28,197 nt of DNA, taken from positions 1 to 28,197 of the forward strand of contig CAZFCK010000035.1 of NCBI GenBank assembly GCA_964517355.1, written 5' to 3'. The DNA comes from CAZFCK01 sp964517355 (lineage in GTDB: Bacteria; Desulfobacterota; Desulfovibrionia; Desulfovibrionales; Desulfovibrionaceae). Shown one piece after another: positions 1 to 7,456 of the stretch. A model generated the notes under the pieces. That model did not search any database, was not told the DNA's origin, and worked only from the letters and a program-made list of their open reading frames with translations. A program made the translations under genes and the position numbers. How positions within the stretch are numbered: the stretch's first letter is position 1; each line of letters starts with the position of its first letter.

Positions 1-312
1 GGCTTTCGCGCCCGCACGACGACCAGGGGAGGCCCCTGGACGCCGGAAAAAAGATAATTCAATTCTTTTTTTTTAAACAAATATAGAATGTTATGGTGTG
101 CGCTCTGCTCAGAAAGTCGAGCACTGAAAAGGCATTCGAAAAAGGCGTTTTCAGGAAATCCAGACCGATAATAACGAATGTCGAGTCCCCAACATTGTCG
201 CAACGGCGCGTAATTTTTCATATACTAGTGAAAGGAGCGCTTTGCGCCGATACGATGTACAGGAAACGGCATAATATTGCGTTGCCCTGTGGAGAATGCT
301 GCCGGTCATGCG
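1..312. other. Gene-free stretch downstream of the TunR-like gene
   Basis: No convincing gene is seen. A small open frame at 93-347 on the plus strand overlaps the 3' end of the opposite-strand regulator gene, has no clear ribosome binding site and no recognisable domain. The stretch holds a short GC hairpin near its left edge followed by a T-rich run at 63-74. The rest is unremarkable. Confidence 0.5.
23..39. terminator. Short GC hairpin, possible terminator of a gene left of the window
   Basis: Perfect 7-bp inverted repeat (CCAGGGG / CCCCTGG) with a 3-nt loop. A T-run lies about 25 bases downstream at 66-74, too far for a classical intrinsic terminator. It may mark the end of an upstream transcription unit, but the gene it would serve is outside the window. 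Confidence 0.25.
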
Positions 313-1473
313 TCAGTCAACCTGCACGGTCACTGACAACGCCTTGAAAAAAACAGTGACCGCGTATCCTGGCTGGAGTTCCATGGTCTCCACGCTTCCT
401 GTGTCGACAAGGGAACAGATCTCCGTTTCCTCATCCAGAGTGATGATGAATTCCGTGATCACAGGGCTGGTTTTGATCGAGCTTATGGTCCCAGTGAAGC
501 AATTTCTGGCACTTGTCCGAGGCAGGCTCCCGCTCCAAGCGATATTCACCTGGGCGGCCTTGATACTTGCGCATGCGGGAAGACCTGCTTCCAGTCCCAA
601 GTCCTCCAGGCTCTCCTTGGTGACTATCGCAAATATCCGCCGCCCGTCATCGCTTTCCAATTCCACCTCGCTCATGACGGGGCCATTGCGTATCGAGACG
701 ACCACTCCATGGAAACAATTGCGAGCACTGTTTTTCTTCCTGCGCTCCATGGCGGCGTAATGGCGCAGCAGCAGAGCGAGTTGCTGCTGGTTGTAACTTT
801 TGAAATGCATGGTCTGCCCGGCGCTCACATGACCCAAAATACGCTGCACCAACGTCAGGGGAATCCCTTGGCGCAGCATCTCGACGGCTCTGGAATTGCG
901 CAGCACTGTGGGGCACGACCGTTTCCTGGCCAGCCCGGCCTCAGCCCCCCTTTCATAGAACAGCCTGCGCAAATATCCTGAATCGACAAAGAAAGGCGTA
1001 TCACCCAAAACAGAACCCGGCGTGTTTTGCAACATCGCGCACACCGGATCGATCACTTCCTCCGGCAGCAGCACTTCCCTGTCCGGTTCCGGATGATCCT
1101 TCCTTCTGCCGAGAAGCACCGCCCTCCGCGCGATATCGAAATCTTCCGGCCGGATAAGGCTGATTTCACCGGGCCTGGCGCCGCTATGCCGCAGCAGGAG
1201 AAAGATGATCCAGATACGTGTGCGGGAGCGCCGGCTCGCCGGTTTGACCGCGGCGTTTTTCCAGCGCAGAAAGGCCCGGGTCAAGGCCTCCAGCTCGCCG
1301 GATTTCAGATAGTTGATCCCTTCGGGAATGGAAAAATAGCCGGCCGACAGGTTCCTCAATGGCCGGGCATGCCCCACGGATTGCTGTTCGTTTAGGTGAT
1401 GGACAGTCTTGTTCATCTGCTTCGCACGCTCATTATGAGTGATACGTGTGTAGAGAGGTAAGTTTCCCCCCAT
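313..1473 (-). CDS. tunR: TunR-like molybdate/tungstate-responsive regulator (recombinase fold plus two TOBE domains)
   Basis: 386 residues. Residues about 55-245 match the catalytic domain of tyrosine recombinases: the first Arg in the GARPGE motif is R100, the second Arg is R192, and the LGH histidine is H215. The HxxR histidine is replaced by T189, and the position of the nucleophilic Tyr is F224 (a Tyr lies three residues later), so strand cleavage is unlikely. Two TOBE/Mop-type repeats follow at about 249-313 and 321-386; each begins with RNCF-x-G and is of the type that binds molybdate or tungstate. This architecture is that of TunR, a tungstate-responsive transcription factor family known from sulfate-reducing bacteria, where the integrase-like domain serves DNA binding. 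The gene diverges from modABC across 137 bp, as expected for its regulator. The start at 1473 is preceded by AGGAAG and GAGG motifs; Met20 is a weaker alternative. Whether it prefers tungstate or molybdate cannot be read from sequence. Confidence 0.85.
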   Translation of the reverse strand: MGGNLPLYTRITHNERAKQMNKTVHHLNEQQSVGHARPLRNLSAGYFSIPEGINYLKSGELEALTRAFLRWKNAAVKPASRRSRTRIWIIFLLLRHSGARPGEISLIRPEDFDIARRAVLLGRRKDHPEPDREVLLPEEVIDPVCAMLQNTPGSVLGDTPFFVDSGYLRRLFYERGAEAGLARKRSCPTVLRNSRAVEMLRQGIPLTLVQRILGHVSAGQTMHFKSYNQQQLALLLRHYAAMERRKKNSARNCFHGVVVSIRNGPVMSEVELESDDGRRIFAIVTKESLEDLGLEAGLPACASIKAAQVNIAWSGSLPRTSARNCFTGTISSIKTSPVITEFIITLDEETEICSLVDTGSVETMELQPGYAVTVFFKALSVTVQVD

Positions 1474-1530
1474 CGGTATCCCTCACTTCCTTTCAGATAT
1501 CACTGAAATAAAAAAAAGCACGATTTCCCG

Positions 1531-1554
1531 CCAAACAATGACCGATTTGTTCGG
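1531..1554. promoter_or_regulatory. Palindrome, candidate operator for the TunR-like regulator
   Basis: Arms CCAAACAA (1531-1538) and TTGTTCGG (1547-1554) are inverted repeats with one mismatch, separated by 8 bases. The palindrome lies in the intergenic region between the regulator gene and modA, and its right arm overlaps the candidate -35 box of modA. That position fits an operator, but assignment to this regulator is inference. Confidence 0.45.
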
Positions 1555-1575
1555 AGAACGCAAGAAGAGTATATT
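1547..1575 (+). promoter_or_regulatory. Candidate sigma-70 promoter of modABC
   Basis: A weak -35 TTGTTC (1547-1552) and a good -10 TATATT (1570-1575, 5 of 6 matches) are separated by exactly 17 bases, 35 bases before the modA start codon. The -35 box lies within the right arm of the palindrome. A weak -35 under a palindrome suggests regulated transcription. Confidence 0.45.
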
Positions 1576-1610
1576 CCGTTAAACATAATACTACTTTCAC
1601 AGGAGGCGCT

Positions 1611-2366
1611 ATGCGTTCCATTCTCTCCTTGCTGTTGGTACTGGCCCTGGCTCTTCCCGCTTCAGCCGCGGATTTGCGCATCTTTGCGGGCGCCGGACTC
1701 ATGAAGCCCCTGGAAGAATTGCGTCAAAACTTCGAACAACAACACGGAGTGACCATCGAAGCACATTACGGCAGTTCCGGCGAAATTTTCGGCATGCTCG
1801 CCGCGGGGCAGAATTGCGACGTATTTATCCCCGGCGCTGAAAAATACACCATGGACGCCGTACGCAACGGCTGGATCGACGAATCCACGATCAAAAAAAT
1901 CGTAAAGCACGTGCCGGTCATCGTTGTCCCGGCAGGCAACCCCGCCGGCGTCTCCAGCCTGGACGACCTGGCCAAACCCGGAGTCAAAGTCGCCCTGGGC
2001 GATCCCAAGGCTCCCGCCATCGGAAAAGTCTCCAAAAAAATCTTAACGGATTGCGGCCTCTGGGACAAAGTCACGCCCAACGTGGTCGTATTTGCTCCAA
2101 CCTGCAATCAACTGCTCATTTATTCCGCCATGGGACAAGCCGACGCTACGATCAACTGGCAGGATGTGACCGCCTGGGCGGATGGCAAAGGCAAAGTCGA
2201 AGTCGTGAAAATCGACGAATCACGCAATATCATCAAGACGATCCCCACAGCCGTCCATGTATCGGCCAAAGACAACCCCATGGCCATGCAACTTAACGAC
2301 TACATCGCTTCTCCGGACGGATTGGCTGTCTGGAAGAAATGGGGTTTTGAGCCATGCGCTCAATAA
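1611..2366 (+). CDS. modA: Molybdate/tungstate ABC transporter, periplasmic binding protein
   Basis: 251 residues. A signal peptide covers about residues 1-19 (hydrophobic core, then PASA-A), so the product is periplasmic. The mature protein opens with a ModA-like FAGAGLMKPLEEL segment and contains an oxyanion-site-like YGSSGEIF segment and CDVFIPGAEKY, matching the ModA/WtpA-type binding-protein fold. The TTTS signature of TupA tungstate proteins is absent, so TupA is unlikely; molybdate versus tungstate specificity remains open. The start is set by AGGAGG seven bases upstream. The 3' end overlaps modB by 13 bases, and the divergent neighbour is a TOBE-domain regulator. The protein would deliver the oxyanion to the ModB channel. 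Confidence 0.85.
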   Translation: MRSILSLLLVLALALPASAADLRIFAGAGLMKPLEELRQNFEQQHGVTIEAHYGSSGEIFGMLAAGQNCDVFIPGAEKYTMDAVRNGWIDESTIKKIVKHVPVIVVPAGNPAGVSSLDDLAKPGVKVALGDPKAPAIGKVSKKILTDCGLWDKVTPNVVVFAPTCNQLLIYSAMGQADATINWQDVTAWADGKGKVEVVKIDESRNIIKTIPTAVHVSAKDNPMAMQLNDYIASPDGLAVWKKWGFEPCAQ

Positions 2367-3136
2367 GTCTGTTCAAGGCCAGTCTGCTGGCCTGCGCCTT
2401 TTTCATCACTCTTGTGCAGCTTCTCGCGGTGGGGGCGTTGTTTATGGTACCCTCATGGGAGGATATCGCCGCAAACATCGTTTCGGAGGAAATGCTTTTC
2501 GCATTGAAACTCTCCATGACAACCGGACTGATTTCCTCATTTCTGGTTATGTCCTTCGCCCTCCCCATCGGATACGCCTTGTCGCGCTACCGCTTCTGGG
2601 GCAAGGGGCTGGTCAAGACCATTGTCGATCTGCCGGTGGCCTTTCCAGAACTCGTGCTTGGCCTCTGCCTGCTGCTGTTGTTCGGAAAGACCCCGGTGGG
2701 CGACCTGCTGCAAGCTGTGGGTCTTAACTTCGTTTTTACGAAAGAAGGCGTGATCGCCGCCCAATTCTTCACCGCACTGCCCTATGCGATCCGGATCATG
2801 AAATCCACGTTCGATTATATCAACCCGCGCATGGAGTTCGTGTCCCGCAGCCTGGGGTACGGTCAGGCGGAAACCTTCCTTAAAGTGTCGCTGCCCATGG
2901 CCCGCAGCGGCATCCTCGCGGCCGCGGTCATCGCCTTCGCGCGCTGCATCGGCACCTTCGGCACAGTGCTCATCCTGGCCGGCGGCTCGTACATGAAAAC
3001 GGAAACGCTCCCCATCGCCCTGTACCTCAATATCTCTTACGGGAATATGGGCATGGCCCTGACCAGCGGCTTGCTGCTTGTCGCAGTATCCTTTCTCGCC
3101 ATTTTTATTTTTGAAAAAACCGAGGCGCAATTATGA
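2354..3136 (+). CDS. modB: Molybdate/tungstate ABC transporter, permease
   Basis: 260 residues, strongly hydrophobic, with about six membrane segments, the usual size for ModB-type permeases. The cytoplasmic EAA-type loop that docks on the ATPase is visible at about residues 161-187 (SRSLGYGQAETF, then LPMARSGI). It forms the inner-membrane channel for molybdate or tungstate. The start overlaps the modA stop region by 13 bases, and its own stop overlaps the modC start (ATGA), indicating translational coupling and a single operon. Confidence 0.88.
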   Translation: MRSISLFKASLLACAFFITLVQLLAVGALFMVPSWEDIAANIVSEEMLFALKLSMTTGLISSFLVMSFALPIGYALSRYRFWGKGLVKTIVDLPVAFPELVLGLCLLLLFGKTPVGDLLQAVGLNFVFTKEGVIAAQFFTALPYAIRIMKSTFDYINPRMEFVSRSLGYGQAETFLKVSLPMARSGILAAAVIAFARCIGTFGTVLILAGGSYMKTETLPIALYLNISYGNMGMALTSGLLLVAVSFLAIFIFEKTEAQL

Positions 3137-4194
3137 GTTTTCTGCAACTCAAGGATCTCCACATCAAACTGGGGGAATTCGCCCTCAAGGGCGTTTCGTT
3201 GGATGTGGAAAAAGGCGATTATCTCACGGTCATGGGCCCCACGGGGGCGGGAAAAACCATCCTGCTGGAATGCATCGTCGGCTTTTACCAGCCCGACAAG
3301 GGCCGTATTTTTATTGATGATCAAGATATCACCCTAGAACCTCCGGAAAAACGCCGGGTGGGGATTGTCTACCAGGATTACGCCCTGCTCCCGCACTTAA
3401 GCGTCTTCAAGAATATCGAATACGGCCTGAAAAAGGTGGATCGCGACAAAAACAGCCGCAGAAAAAAAATCCAGGAAATGGCCGAAGCCTTGCAAATCGA
3501 TCACCTGCTCCACAGGCGGCCGGGAACCATGTCCGGCGGAGAGCAGCAAAGAACCGCACTGGCCCGTGCTTTGGTGGTCGAACCGCGCATGCTGCTCATG
3601 GACGAACCCCTTTCAGCACTGGACCCCAGCACACGGCACAACATCAGGAAACTGTTGCGCCGCGTGCTGGGCGATCGCCGCATCACCGTGCTCCACATCA
3701 CCCATGATATGGACGATGTCTGGGCCTTGGCGGATAACGTCGCCATCCTGAAAAATGGCCGGCTCCTGCAGCACGATACGCTCAGCCGCGTTCTGTACCG
3801 CCCCGCGGACAAACTTGTAGCCGACTTTGTGGGCGCCACGGTATTCGAGGGGCGGTTCGTACAAAACGGCGACGATTCAGGCCTGATCCGCCTGGGAAAA
3901 TTGCACCTGCGCACCACCGACCGGCGTGACGCCGAATCAAACGTTCAGGTGGCCATCCGGCCGGAAAACGTCTTGATCTGCAGAGAACCGCCGAACAACA
4001 GCGCGGCGGGCAACATCGTGCAGGCAACGCTGCAGGATATCCGCCATAACGGCGTGGTTTCCTACCTGTATTACCAGGCCGACGGAGTACGTATCCCGGC
4101 CCTGGTCACCACAAGCGTTCTACACGAAATGAACCTGCAACTGAACCAGCGCCACTATCTTTCCATTCATGCCGATCATGTCAAGATAGTATGA
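3133..4194 (+). CDS. modC: Molybdate/tungstate ABC transporter, ATP-binding protein
   Basis: 353 residues. An ABC ATPase domain occupies about residues 1-235: Walker A GPTGAGKT (35-42), Q-loop Gln81, signature MSGGE (133-137), Walker B with D157 and E158, and switch His191. The C-terminal part (about 240-353) fits the regulatory extension of this transporter class, which usually carries a TOBE domain; here the similarity is weak by eye. It powers oxyanion uptake with ModA and ModB. The start overlaps the modB stop by four bases. Sulfate or iron importers have a similar ATPase, so the substrate call rests on modA and on the divergent TOBE regulator. Confidence 0.85.
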   Translation: MSFLQLKDLHIKLGEFALKGVSLDVEKGDYLTVMGPTGAGKTILLECIVGFYQPDKGRIFIDDQDITLEPPEKRRVGIVYQDYALLPHLSVFKNIEYGLKKVDRDKNSRRKKIQEMAEALQIDHLLHRRPGTMSGGEQQRTALARALVVEPRMLLMDEPLSALDPSTRHNIRKLLRRVLGDRRITVLHITHDMDDVWALADNVAILKNGRLLQHDTLSRVLYRPADKLVADFVGATVFEGRFVQNGDDSGLIRLGKLHLRTTDRRDAESNVQVAIRPENVLICREPPNNSAAGNIVQATLQDIRHNGVVSYLYYQADGVRIPALVTTSVLHEMNLQLNQRHYLSIHADHVKIV

Positions 4195-4314
4195 CCAAGC
4201 AGCGGCGGCCAGCCCACGATGTACGCAAACAGGCCTGAACCGTCATTCCACCTCAGACCCCTTTGCATCGGTGCTTTGATTCCTCTTTTTCCAGCCGCCC
4301 CACATTTCACAGGA

Positions 4315-4344
4315 TTGACAAATCAAGGACCCCCAGAGTATGCG
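4315..4344 (+). promoter_or_regulatory. Weak candidate promoter of the TRAP operon
   Basis: A perfect -35 TTGACA (4315-4320) is followed after 18 bases by TATGCG (4339-4344), a poor -10. It lies 60 bases before the dctP start in the 209-bp gap after modC. The perfect -35 supports a promoter somewhere here; the exact -10 is uncertain. Confidence 0.3.
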
Positions 4345-4403
4345 GAACAATTCAACGGGTCGTTATCAATCTTGTAATTTTTCATACCGCAAGGGGCTCC
4401 TTA

Positions 4404-5486
4404 ATGAAAAAACATCTTCTGACATTCGCCCTGCTTCTCGGACTCCTGCTCTGCGCCGTAGGCGTACAGGCCAAAGTGACGATCAAACTCGCCAATTCCG
4501 GACCCGATAAGCCGGACAACCGCACGGTCAAAGCCGTCGACATTTTCAAACACCTGGTCGAGACCGGCACCAACGGCGAAGTTGAGGTCACGGCCTTCCA
4601 CGCCAGCAAGCTCGGCGCCGAGCGCGAGGCCTTGGAAGGCATCCAAATGGGCACCATTCAAATGGGAACGCTTTCTGGCGGACCGGTACCCGGCTTCTTC
4701 CCTGAAGTCATGATCTTCGACATTCCTTATCTTTTCACTTCCAACGCCGCTGCCTGGATTTTTTTTCATTCTCCCGTGGCTGAAAAATTCAAAAATGACT
4801 TCCTGGAAAAAACCGGAGTACGCGTATTGGGCATCACGGAAAACGGCTTCCGCCATTTCACCAACAAAAAGACTCCGATCAAGGAGCCCAAAGACATGCA
4901 AGGCCTGAAGGTGCGCACCATGCAGAATCCCGCGCACATGGCCATGGTAAAATCTTTGGGCGGCGATCCCACGCCCATCGCCTTCTCCGAACTTTACATG
5001 GCGCTGCAACAAGGTGTGGTGGACGCCATGGAATGCCCCATCGCCCTGATCCACGACATGAAATTTTATGAAGTGCAAAACTACATGATCCTGGACGGCC
5101 ACCTGTACAATCCGCTTTTCGTGTTCATCAACGACAGTTTTTATCAAAAACTGACGCCGGAACAGCAGAAGGTCGTGGCCGACGCCGCGGAAGTTCTGGC
5201 CATGGCCCACTGCGGCTTTAACCAGGAGGCCAATATCTCGGCCCTGCAGCACCTCAAGGAGCTGGGCATGGATGTCTACAAACCCAGCCCGGAGGCCATC
5301 GGCGCCTTCCGCGAGATAGCCCAGCCCGCCGGTCTTGAGTTCATCCGTGAAAAGATCGGCGACGAATGGGTGGATCAGGCCCTTGCCGACGCCCAAACCG
5401 CTGAACAGTCCGTTGCGGGCAAGGAACAGCAAATCGTGGACGAGATTATTAAAAAGGCCAACGAGGCCTTGGCTCAGGTACCATAA
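4404..5486 (+). CDS. dctP: TRAP transporter substrate-binding protein (DctP family)
   Basis: 360 residues. A signal peptide covers about 1-24 (MKKH, hydrophobic core, VQA-K), so the protein is periplasmic. The mature part has the DctP fold, including GLKVRTMQNP, where the Arg typically binds the substrate carboxylate, followed by PIAFSELYMALQQGVVDAME. The family binds organic acids and hands them to the DctQM sodium-driven permease. An upstream in-frame start would add 47 residues before the signal peptide and is rejected; the chosen ATG has AAGGGG about seven bases upstream. A strong stem-loop separates it from dctQ. The ligand is not predictable from sequence, but downstream aminotransferase and amidohydrolase genes suggest an amino or amide compound with a carboxylate. 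Confidence 0.92.
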   Translation: MKKHLLTFALLLGLLLCAVGVQAKVTIKLANSGPDKPDNRTVKAVDIFKHLVETGTNGEVEVTAFHASKLGAEREALEGIQMGTIQMGTLSGGPVPGFFPEVMIFDIPYLFTSNAAAWIFFHSPVAEKFKNDFLEKTGVRVLGITENGFRHFTNKKTPIKEPKDMQGLKVRTMQNPAHMAMVKSLGGDPTPIAFSELYMALQQGVVDAMECPIALIHDMKFYEVQNYMILDGHLYNPLFVFINDSFYQKLTPEQQKVVADAAEVLAMAHCGFNQEANISALQHLKELGMDVYKPSPEAIGAFREIAQPAGLEFIREKIGDEWVDQALADAQTAEQSVAGKEQQIVDEIIKKANEALAQVP

Positions 5487-5515
5487 CCCCCTGTTCACAT
5501 CCTAAAAACAACCAG

Positions 5516-5545
5516 GCGGCGGGGGCTTTCTCAAGCTTCCGCCGC
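5516..5545 (+). other. Intercistronic stem-loop between dctP and dctQ
   Basis: A continuous 13-bp stem, with two G-U pairs in the middle and a TCTC tetraloop, has outer arms GCGGCGG (5516-5522) and CCGCCGC (5539-5545). Three T bases follow. The position suggests partial termination or protection of the dctP message 3' end, which would raise the binding protein above the membrane subunits. That role is inference. Confidence 0.6.
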
Positions 5546-5566
5546 TTTCCACTCCCCCACCCGCCC

Positions 5567-6169
5567 ATGAAACTACTTTTCTCCCTTTCCTATGCCGTGA
5601 ACCAGGCAGCCAACGCCCAGGTAGTGGTCTGTCGCTGGCTCATCGCGCTGCTCGGCCTGGCTATGACCTGCGTCATTCTTCTGCAGGTCTTTTTCCGGTT
5701 CATAATCTATGTGCCCTTTCCCTCCAGTGAGGAACTCGCCCGCTTCATCATGATCTGGATGGCGATGTTCGGCAGTGTCATCGGGTTGCGTCATGGACGC
5801 CACCTTGGAGTCCGCGTGCTGGTGGAACGCCTTCCATCGGGAGTTTACGACCATTTCGCCGTACCACTGGTCCAGAGTGTCATGGTGGCCTTTCTCTGTG
5901 TAATGGCCTGGCAAGGGTGGGACCTTTCGGCGCGCAACGCCATGCAACTGTCGCCCGCCCTGGAGGTTTCCATGCGCTGGCCCTATCTGGCCGTCCCTGT
6001 GGGGTCCGTCATGATGATCCTGGACATCCTGGCCGACATGCTCCAGGACCGTTTCCCCACGGCGGCGGGTTCCAGCGCCAACATCGCCGCTCAGGCCCTG
6101 GATGTGGAAGCTCTTCGCCCCCTCCCTCAGGACGCTCCTTCCCAAAATAATGAGGAGACGCTCTCGTGA
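5567..6169 (+). CDS. dctQ: TRAP transporter small membrane subunit (DctQ family)
   Basis: 200 residues with about four membrane helices, the size and layout of the DctQ subunit. A typical DctQ stretch, FPSSEELARFIMIWMAMFGS, followed by GLRHGRHLGV, lies after the first helix pair. It forms a complex with DctM in the inner membrane. No clear ribosome binding site is seen before the start, so the exact start is less certain. The coding end overlaps the dctM start (GTGA). The C-terminal 30 residues are polar and not conserved in the family. Confidence 0.88.
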   Translation: MKLLFSLSYAVNQAANAQVVVCRWLIALLGLAMTCVILLQVFFRFIIYVPFPSSEELARFIMIWMAMFGSVIGLRHGRHLGVRVLVERLPSGVYDHFAVPLVQSVMVAFLCVMAWQGWDLSARNAMQLSPALEVSMRWPYLAVPVGSVMMILDILADMLQDRFPTAAGSSANIAAQALDVEALRPLPQDAPSQNNEETLS

Positions 6170-7443
6170 CCATTCTGGCAATTGTCTTCCTCGTCACCCT
6201 GTTCCTTGGGTTCCCCGTGGCCTTTTGTCTGGGCGTGACCTCCGCCGTGGCCCTTTGGATGCAGGATATCCCCTTTGTCCTCCTGGCGCAGCGCTTTTTT
6301 CAGGGCATGAATTCCTTTCCCCTCATGGCCGTGCCCTTTTTCGTCCTCGCAGGCGACCTGATGAACCAGGGCGGTACAACCCGCCGACTGATCAATTTCG
6401 CCAACATGCTTGTGGGGCGCATACCCGGCGGCCTGGCCCAGACCAACGTGGTGGCCAGCATGTTTTTCGGGGGCATCAGCGGCTCCGCCGTGGCCGACGC
6501 GGCCGCCATGGGCTCCATCCTTGTGCCCGGCATGGTGCGCCAGGGCTATGGCGCCGGATTCTCGGCCGCCGTCACTGCCGCCTCTTCAACCATGGGGCCC
6601 ATCATTCCGCCTTCAATCTTCATGGTCATTATGGGCGTGACGACCGGGCTCTCCATCGGCGGCCTTTTTGCGGCCGGAATCGTTCCCGGACTCATGCTCG
6701 GTCTGGCCATGATGGCGCTGAGCTGGTTTATTGCGATTCGCCGCAATTTCCCGAGAGACAACGAGCCGATCACCCGCAGCCGCGTCTGGCGCGAAACGAA
6801 ATCTGCGGGGCCGGCCCTTCTGGCTCCGGTCATCATCCTCGGCGGCATACTTGGGGGCGTTTTCACCCCCACCGAGGCCGCGGCCGTCGCGGTTCTTTAT
6901 TCCTTTATATTGGGCGTGTTCATCTATCGGGAACTGGACGCGAAAAAAATATTTCACGTGCTTGTGGAAAGCGGCATCACCACCTCGGTGCTGCTCCTGA
7001 TCATCGGCATGGCCAACATCTTCGCCTGGGTGCTCACCTCCGAGCAGGTCCCCATGCGCCTGGCGAACGCCATGCTCTCCATCACTGAAAATCCATACAT
7101 AATCCTGCTGCTGGTCAATGCGCTCCTTATTTTCATCGGTATGTTTCTGGAAGGCGGCGCAGCCATTATCATTCTGGCGCCCACCCTCCTGGCCGTGGCC
7201 ACCCAGGTGGGCATCGATCCGCTGCATTTCGGTTTGATCATGGTGCTCAATATCGCCGTGGGGCTGCTCACGCCTCCTCTCGGCGTCTGCCTGTTCGTGG
7301 TCTGCGGCGTCACCGGCCTGAGTCTGACGCGCGTCACCAAAGCCGTGCTTCCCTTTCTGGCCGTTGAAATTCTCGTGTTGCTGCTGGTTACCTATCTGCC
7401 GGGACTGATCCTTTTCCTCCCCAGGGCCCTGGGCTACATGTAA
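6166..7443 (+). CDS. dctM: TRAP transporter large membrane subunit (DctM family)
   Basis: 425 residues, about a dozen hydrophobic segments, the usual length of DctM. Family segments include PFFVLAGDLM, the glycine-rich GGISGSAVADAAAMGSI, and SSTMGPIIPPSI. It is the sodium-coupled translocation subunit. Translation starts at GTG, overlapping the dctQ stop; GAGGAG lies about eight bases upstream. The aminotransferase gene starts 13 bases after the stop, so the four genes from dctP on are probably co-transcribed. Confidence 0.93.
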   Translation: MTILAIVFLVTLFLGFPVAFCLGVTSAVALWMQDIPFVLLAQRFFQGMNSFPLMAVPFFVLAGDLMNQGGTTRRLINFANMLVGRIPGGLAQTNVVASMFFGGISGSAVADAAAMGSILVPGMVRQGYGAGFSAAVTAASSTMGPIIPPSIFMVIMGVTTGLSIGGLFAAGIVPGLMLGLAMMALSWFIAIRRNFPRDNEPITRSRVWRETKSAGPALLAPVIILGGILGGVFTPTEAAAVAVLYSFILGVFIYRELDAKKIFHVLVESGITTSVLLLIIGMANIFAWVLTSEQVPMRLANAMLSITENPYIILLLVNALLIFIGMFLEGGAAIIILAPTLLAVATQVGIDPLHFGLIMVLNIAVGLLTPPLGVCLFVVCGVTGLSLTRVTKAVLPFLAVEILVLLLVTYLPGLILFLPRALGYM

Positions 7444-7456
7444 CGGAGGCTTTTCC

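Noticed and set aside
93..347. Open frame of 84 codons at the left edge
   Set aside because: Overlaps the 3' end of the regulator on the other strand, no ribosome binding site, no recognisable domain.
313..1473. Phage or integron integrase marking a mobile element
   Set aside because: Catalytic residues are replaced, TOBE domains are fused, and no attachment sites or phage genes are near.
1611..2366. TupA tungstate-binding protein
   Set aside because: The TTTS signature near the mature N-terminus is missing; the sequence fits ModA/WtpA-type proteins better.
4401..5498. Open frame of 365 codons opposite dctP
   Set aside because: Antisense to a clear TRAP binding protein; composition is that of a shadow frame.
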